Origin: Tubulanus polymorphus
Lineage: Eukaryota > Nemertea > Palaeonemertea > Tubulaniformes > Tubulanidae
Direction: 5' to 3'
Assembly: GCF_964204645.1 (NCBI RefSeq)
Contig: NC_134031.1
Location: 13,308,501 to 13,372,500, forward strand
DNA length: 64,000 nucleotides
A program made the position numbers and the translations under genes. Below the pieces are notes generated by a model. The model was not told the origin of the DNA. It ran no database searches and saw only the letters and a program-made list of their open reading frames with translations. This document shows positions 63,871-64,000 of the stretch, piece after piece (positions within the stretch are counted from its first letter, which is position 1; each line of letters opens with the position of its first letter).

Positions 63871-64000
63871 ATGGTTGGTAAAAAAACTCCTAATACTAAA
63901 GAACAATATTTAAGAAATTCATATTACAACCCTGAGAGTTCGGTTGCTTATTCTTCTACCAAAAATATATGGCGTCAAGTAAAACAAGATAAATTATATA
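63871..64000 (+). pseudogene. INT: Start of integrase gene of element C, cut by window end
   Basis: MVGKKTPNTKEQYLRNSYYN matches the beginning of the A integrase (2691-2930). Preceded by AATTAACGATATATAAATGG. No catalytic part is in the window, so intactness cannot be judged. Confidence 0.8.

Larger units (their letters stand above)
50691..64000 (+). mobile_element. Polinton/Maverick element C (right end outside window)
   Basis: It begins AGTAATTAGAAGATGG, matching the inferred terminus of A. It is collinear with A: PolB with intein, opposing zinc-ribbon gene, penton, small genes, 442-aa family, coiled-coil gene, MCP, integrase. It is heavily degraded in large genes. A central tract (61250-63040) is nearly identical to B instead of A. 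It lies inside the env region of the retroelement. Confidence 0.9.

Noticed and set aside
1-64000. tRNA or rRNA genes
   Set aside because: No cloverleaf-like or rRNA-like segment noticed by eye; a tRNAscan/Infernal run was not possible.

Overview
The window looks like a transposable-element-rich, intergenic piece of an invertebrate animal nuclear genome; a mollusc or other aquatic invertebrate is my guess, not something the sequence proves. The evidence is spliceosomal-type introns, FLYWCH-type MULE transposases, a Ty3/gypsy element, a chromodomain plus env retroelement, and three integrated Polinton/Maverick-type (adintovirus-like) DNA viruses. The Polinton parts are very AT-rich, tightly packed and intronless; the sequence between them is more balanced in base composition. 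I found no clear host housekeeping gene, tRNA, rRNA or CRISPR.

Layout. Polinton A (minus strand) runs from before base 1 to an ACT terminus at 15733. It carries a TM protein, a 205-aa protein, the packaging ATPase, integrase, major capsid protein (MCP), a coiled-coil/membrane protein, a 442-aa protein, several small membrane proteins, the penton-like minor capsid protein, an oppositely oriented zinc-ribbon gene, and PolB with an intein. It sits inside a Ty3/gypsy pol gene (15734-19550), followed by that element's 3' LTR (from about 20147). A decayed MULE follows (21315-23169). Polinton B (plus strand, 23294-45341) is complete, with about 240-bp terminal inverted repeats and a 5-of-6 match for a 6-bp target duplication. 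It is split by a 4.8-kb hAT-like element (29818-34664), which itself contains a MULE with an apparently intact spliced transposase (31907-34541). A retroelement with gag, protease, truncated RT, chromodomain and env remnants occupies about 46.2-50.7 kb. Polinton C (plus strand) starts at 50691 inside that env region and runs off the window end.

How the genes fit together. The Polintons encode a protein-primed-type DNA polymerase B, a retroviral-type integrase with a C-terminal chromodomain, an FtsK/HerA-type genome-packaging ATPase, a double-jelly-roll MCP and a single-jelly-roll penton protein. Together these are a virion-forming, self-replicating, integrating virus. Almost every Polinton gene is preceded by the same signal: a T-run, about 4-7 bases, then TAAATG overlapping the start codon. 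This is the architecture of poxvirus late promoters. Copies A and C also carry a zinc-ribbon gene that I tentatively compare to the VLTF3 family of viral late transcription factors. A self-contained, giant-virus-like late transcription programme is the most interesting hypothesis here.

Other highlights: an intein at the YxDTD active site of PolB in A and C, but not in B; a roughly 1.8-kb tract almost identical in B and C, including shared disabling lesions; a 27-nt palindromic mini-insertion present twice in A; palindromic termini in B; and LTR-leader introns in two unrelated retroelements that look born from AGGT segment duplications. Most Polinton genes are broken, but several (B penton, B MCP, both ATPases, A 442-aa protein, A zinc-ribbon gene) remain open.
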